Notes under the pieces: generated by a model | What the model was told of the DNA's origin: nothing | Databases searched by the model: none | The model's input: only the letters and a program-made list of their open reading frames with translations | Made by a program: the position numbers and the translations under genes | Part shown: piece after piece, positions 63,042 through 64,000 of the stretch | How positions within the stretch are numbered: position 1 is the first letter of the stretch | How the letters are laid out: each line of letters starts with the position of its first letter | Source of the DNA: Hormiphora californensis | Taxonomy: Eukaryota; Ctenophora; Tentaculata; Cydippida; Pleurobrachiidae | Reading direction: 5' to 3' | Assembly (NCBI GenBank): GCA_020137815.1 | Contig: CM035352.1 | Location: 2,983,131-3,047,130, forward strand | DNA: 64,000 nt

Positions 63042-64000
63042 TTACGTCAGTCTGAAATCAACTTCGCTCGGCATAAATGGTATACATCGCCTCTTAGTGC
63101 CCCTCAATGCTACTAAGGTTGATCTTAACAGGCTAAATCTGAGCTTTTGTCTTATAAAAGACATCGTCTCACTGAGTCCTTCTTGGTGCTTGGAGCAGAT
63201 TTTGTGTCCAACGCATTCCAGAACTCGTTTAACCTCTGGTGCGAAGCCTCCTGAAGTAGCAAACACAAGAGGTGTGAAGCTACCCTGCTCTACGTTTAGA
63301 ACCCTCCTCAAATAGGCCATTTTCTTCTGGTTCTGGTGAGTTCTGTGCAGCTGAGCGATTGATGTTTTCTGGTAGGAGGGAGCATTAGGGTGAAACACCC
63401 GCACATCGAGGTAGGATGCCTCCATATCCCGCCATAGACCTCGGCATACTATGTCCATTCGGGCATCGTCCCTGGTGTTGGCACTGACAGGAAATGTATG
63501 TCCTTCACACGGTAGAAGCAGCTGTTCTGTATTCACCGGTTTCAATCCTGCATACCTGAACAACTCGGCCATGGTGTCCCTCAGATGATCGTGTCTCCAA
63601 ATATCGAACCCACCAACCTTGCAGATTAGGGCATGGTCTGCATTATTGTCAGCCCCACATCCACATTTGGAAGGAAGATCCGAGAAATGAAAGCCGTATC
63701 TCAAACGAATGGCATCAACAAATTCCCTCTGGTTTAACTCATGATCAAGGTGTTTGAGTGGTCTGGCTGATAACCAGCTTGAAGATCCCTGTTCAGAGTT
63801 AAGCTCCAGTGCCCGTTTCAGGCGATCATCTGCCTCAGACACTATCGATTTCAGTTCAAGCTCAGCCCGTTCTTGAGCGGCTTCTTCACACTCCTTTTTG
63901 TTTTTAGCTGCACAGGACTCTACATTTGCTATGGTGCCGCCTTCAGACCCGTCTGAAAGGATCAATTCAACGAGTGGGGTGTTGATGAACCTCGAGCTGC
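63042..64000 (-). CDS. Retroelement C-terminal region with zinc knuckle and endonuclease-like domain, partial
   Basis: An open minus-strand frame from the right edge to a stop at 63042, about 319 residues. Order: a Glu/Lys-rich segment; REFVDAIRLRYGFHFSDLPS; a C-x-C-x7-H-x3-C knuckle (CGCGADNNADHALIC); DARMDIVCRGLW and YLDVRVFHPNA, with acidic residues placed as in PD-(D/E)XK nucleases; then FTPLVFATSGGFAPEV and FSLLRSTLVALRG. The same arrangement is found after reverse transcriptase in retroelement proteins of corals and sponges, where it is thought to be a restriction-like endonuclease. The RT part would lie beyond the window. No ATG was seen before the edge. Confidence 0.7.
   Translation of the reverse strand, partial: SSRFINTPLVELILSDGSEGGTIANVESCAAKNKKECEEAAQERAELELKSIVSEADDRLKRALELNSEQGSSSWLSARPLKHLDHELNQREFVDAIRLRYGFHFSDLPSKCGCGADNNADHALICKVGGFDIWRHDHLRDTMAELFRYAGLKPVNTEQLLLPCEGHTFPVSANTRDDARMDIVCRGLWRDMEASYLDVRVFHPNAPSYQKTSIAQLHRTHQNQKKMAYLRRVLNVEQGSFTPLVFATSGGFAPEVKRVLECVGHKICSKHQEGLSETMSFIRQKLRFSLLRSTLVALRGTKRRCIPFMPSEVDFRLT

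Overview
This is nuclear DNA from an invertebrate animal. The evidence is seven intron-bearing or single-exon genes with clear animal orthologues (FBXW9, a SENP6/7-type SUMO protease, PRMT5, POLDIP3, POP1, AAGAB, a BUB1/MadBub spindle-checkpoint kinase and MCM2 among them), GT-AG introns of roughly 100 to 400 bp, AT-rich noncoding DNA, long GA microsatellites, non-LTR retrotransposons and many TIR or foldback elements. An early-branching animal such as a sponge would fit (compact genes, an undivided BUB1/BUBR1 gene, abundant small hairpins), but the sequence alone does not prove this.

The layout has three parts. (1) Positions 1-13.3 kb, minus strand: a partial FBXW9 gene at the edge, then two large simple arrays (ATGACT and CATGGTCTGT), then SENP6/7 (4996-10820) and PRMT5 (11106-13266) head to tail. 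(2) Positions 13.3-49 kb, a transposon-rich zone: an open-reading-frame LINE inserted into a palindromic element, a stretch of homopolymer-inflated sequence, a 13-exon gene derived from a transposase-like protein (23055-30216, one in-frame TGA), a dead LINE broken by a 9-bp-TSD element and a 3-bp-TSD element, a 1.4-kb TTAA-flanked foldback, and POLDIP3 (to 47491), whose introns hold a third LINE with two TA-flanked elements inside it and a separate three-level nest of foldbacks. (3) Positions 49.2-62.6 kb, a compact minus-strand block: a coiled-coil gene, POP1, AAGAB, BUB1 and MCM2 with short gaps (170-720 bp). The right edge holds the C-terminal part of another retroelement.

The genes are housekeeping functions: ubiquitin ligase adaptor, poly-SUMO removal, symmetric arginine methylation, mRNA export/translation coupling, RNase P/MRP, adaptor-complex assembly, spindle checkpoint and replication licensing. 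Nothing suggests a shared pathway beyond cell growth and division. The most interesting items are the full checkpoint motif set on one BUB1 protein (two KEN boxes, four ABBA-type motifs, GLEBS, active kinase), the intron-rich transposase-like gene, the recurring GC-rich hairpins with three-base loops, and the datable nesting of TIR elements whose target-site duplications can be read directly from interrupted LINE codons.
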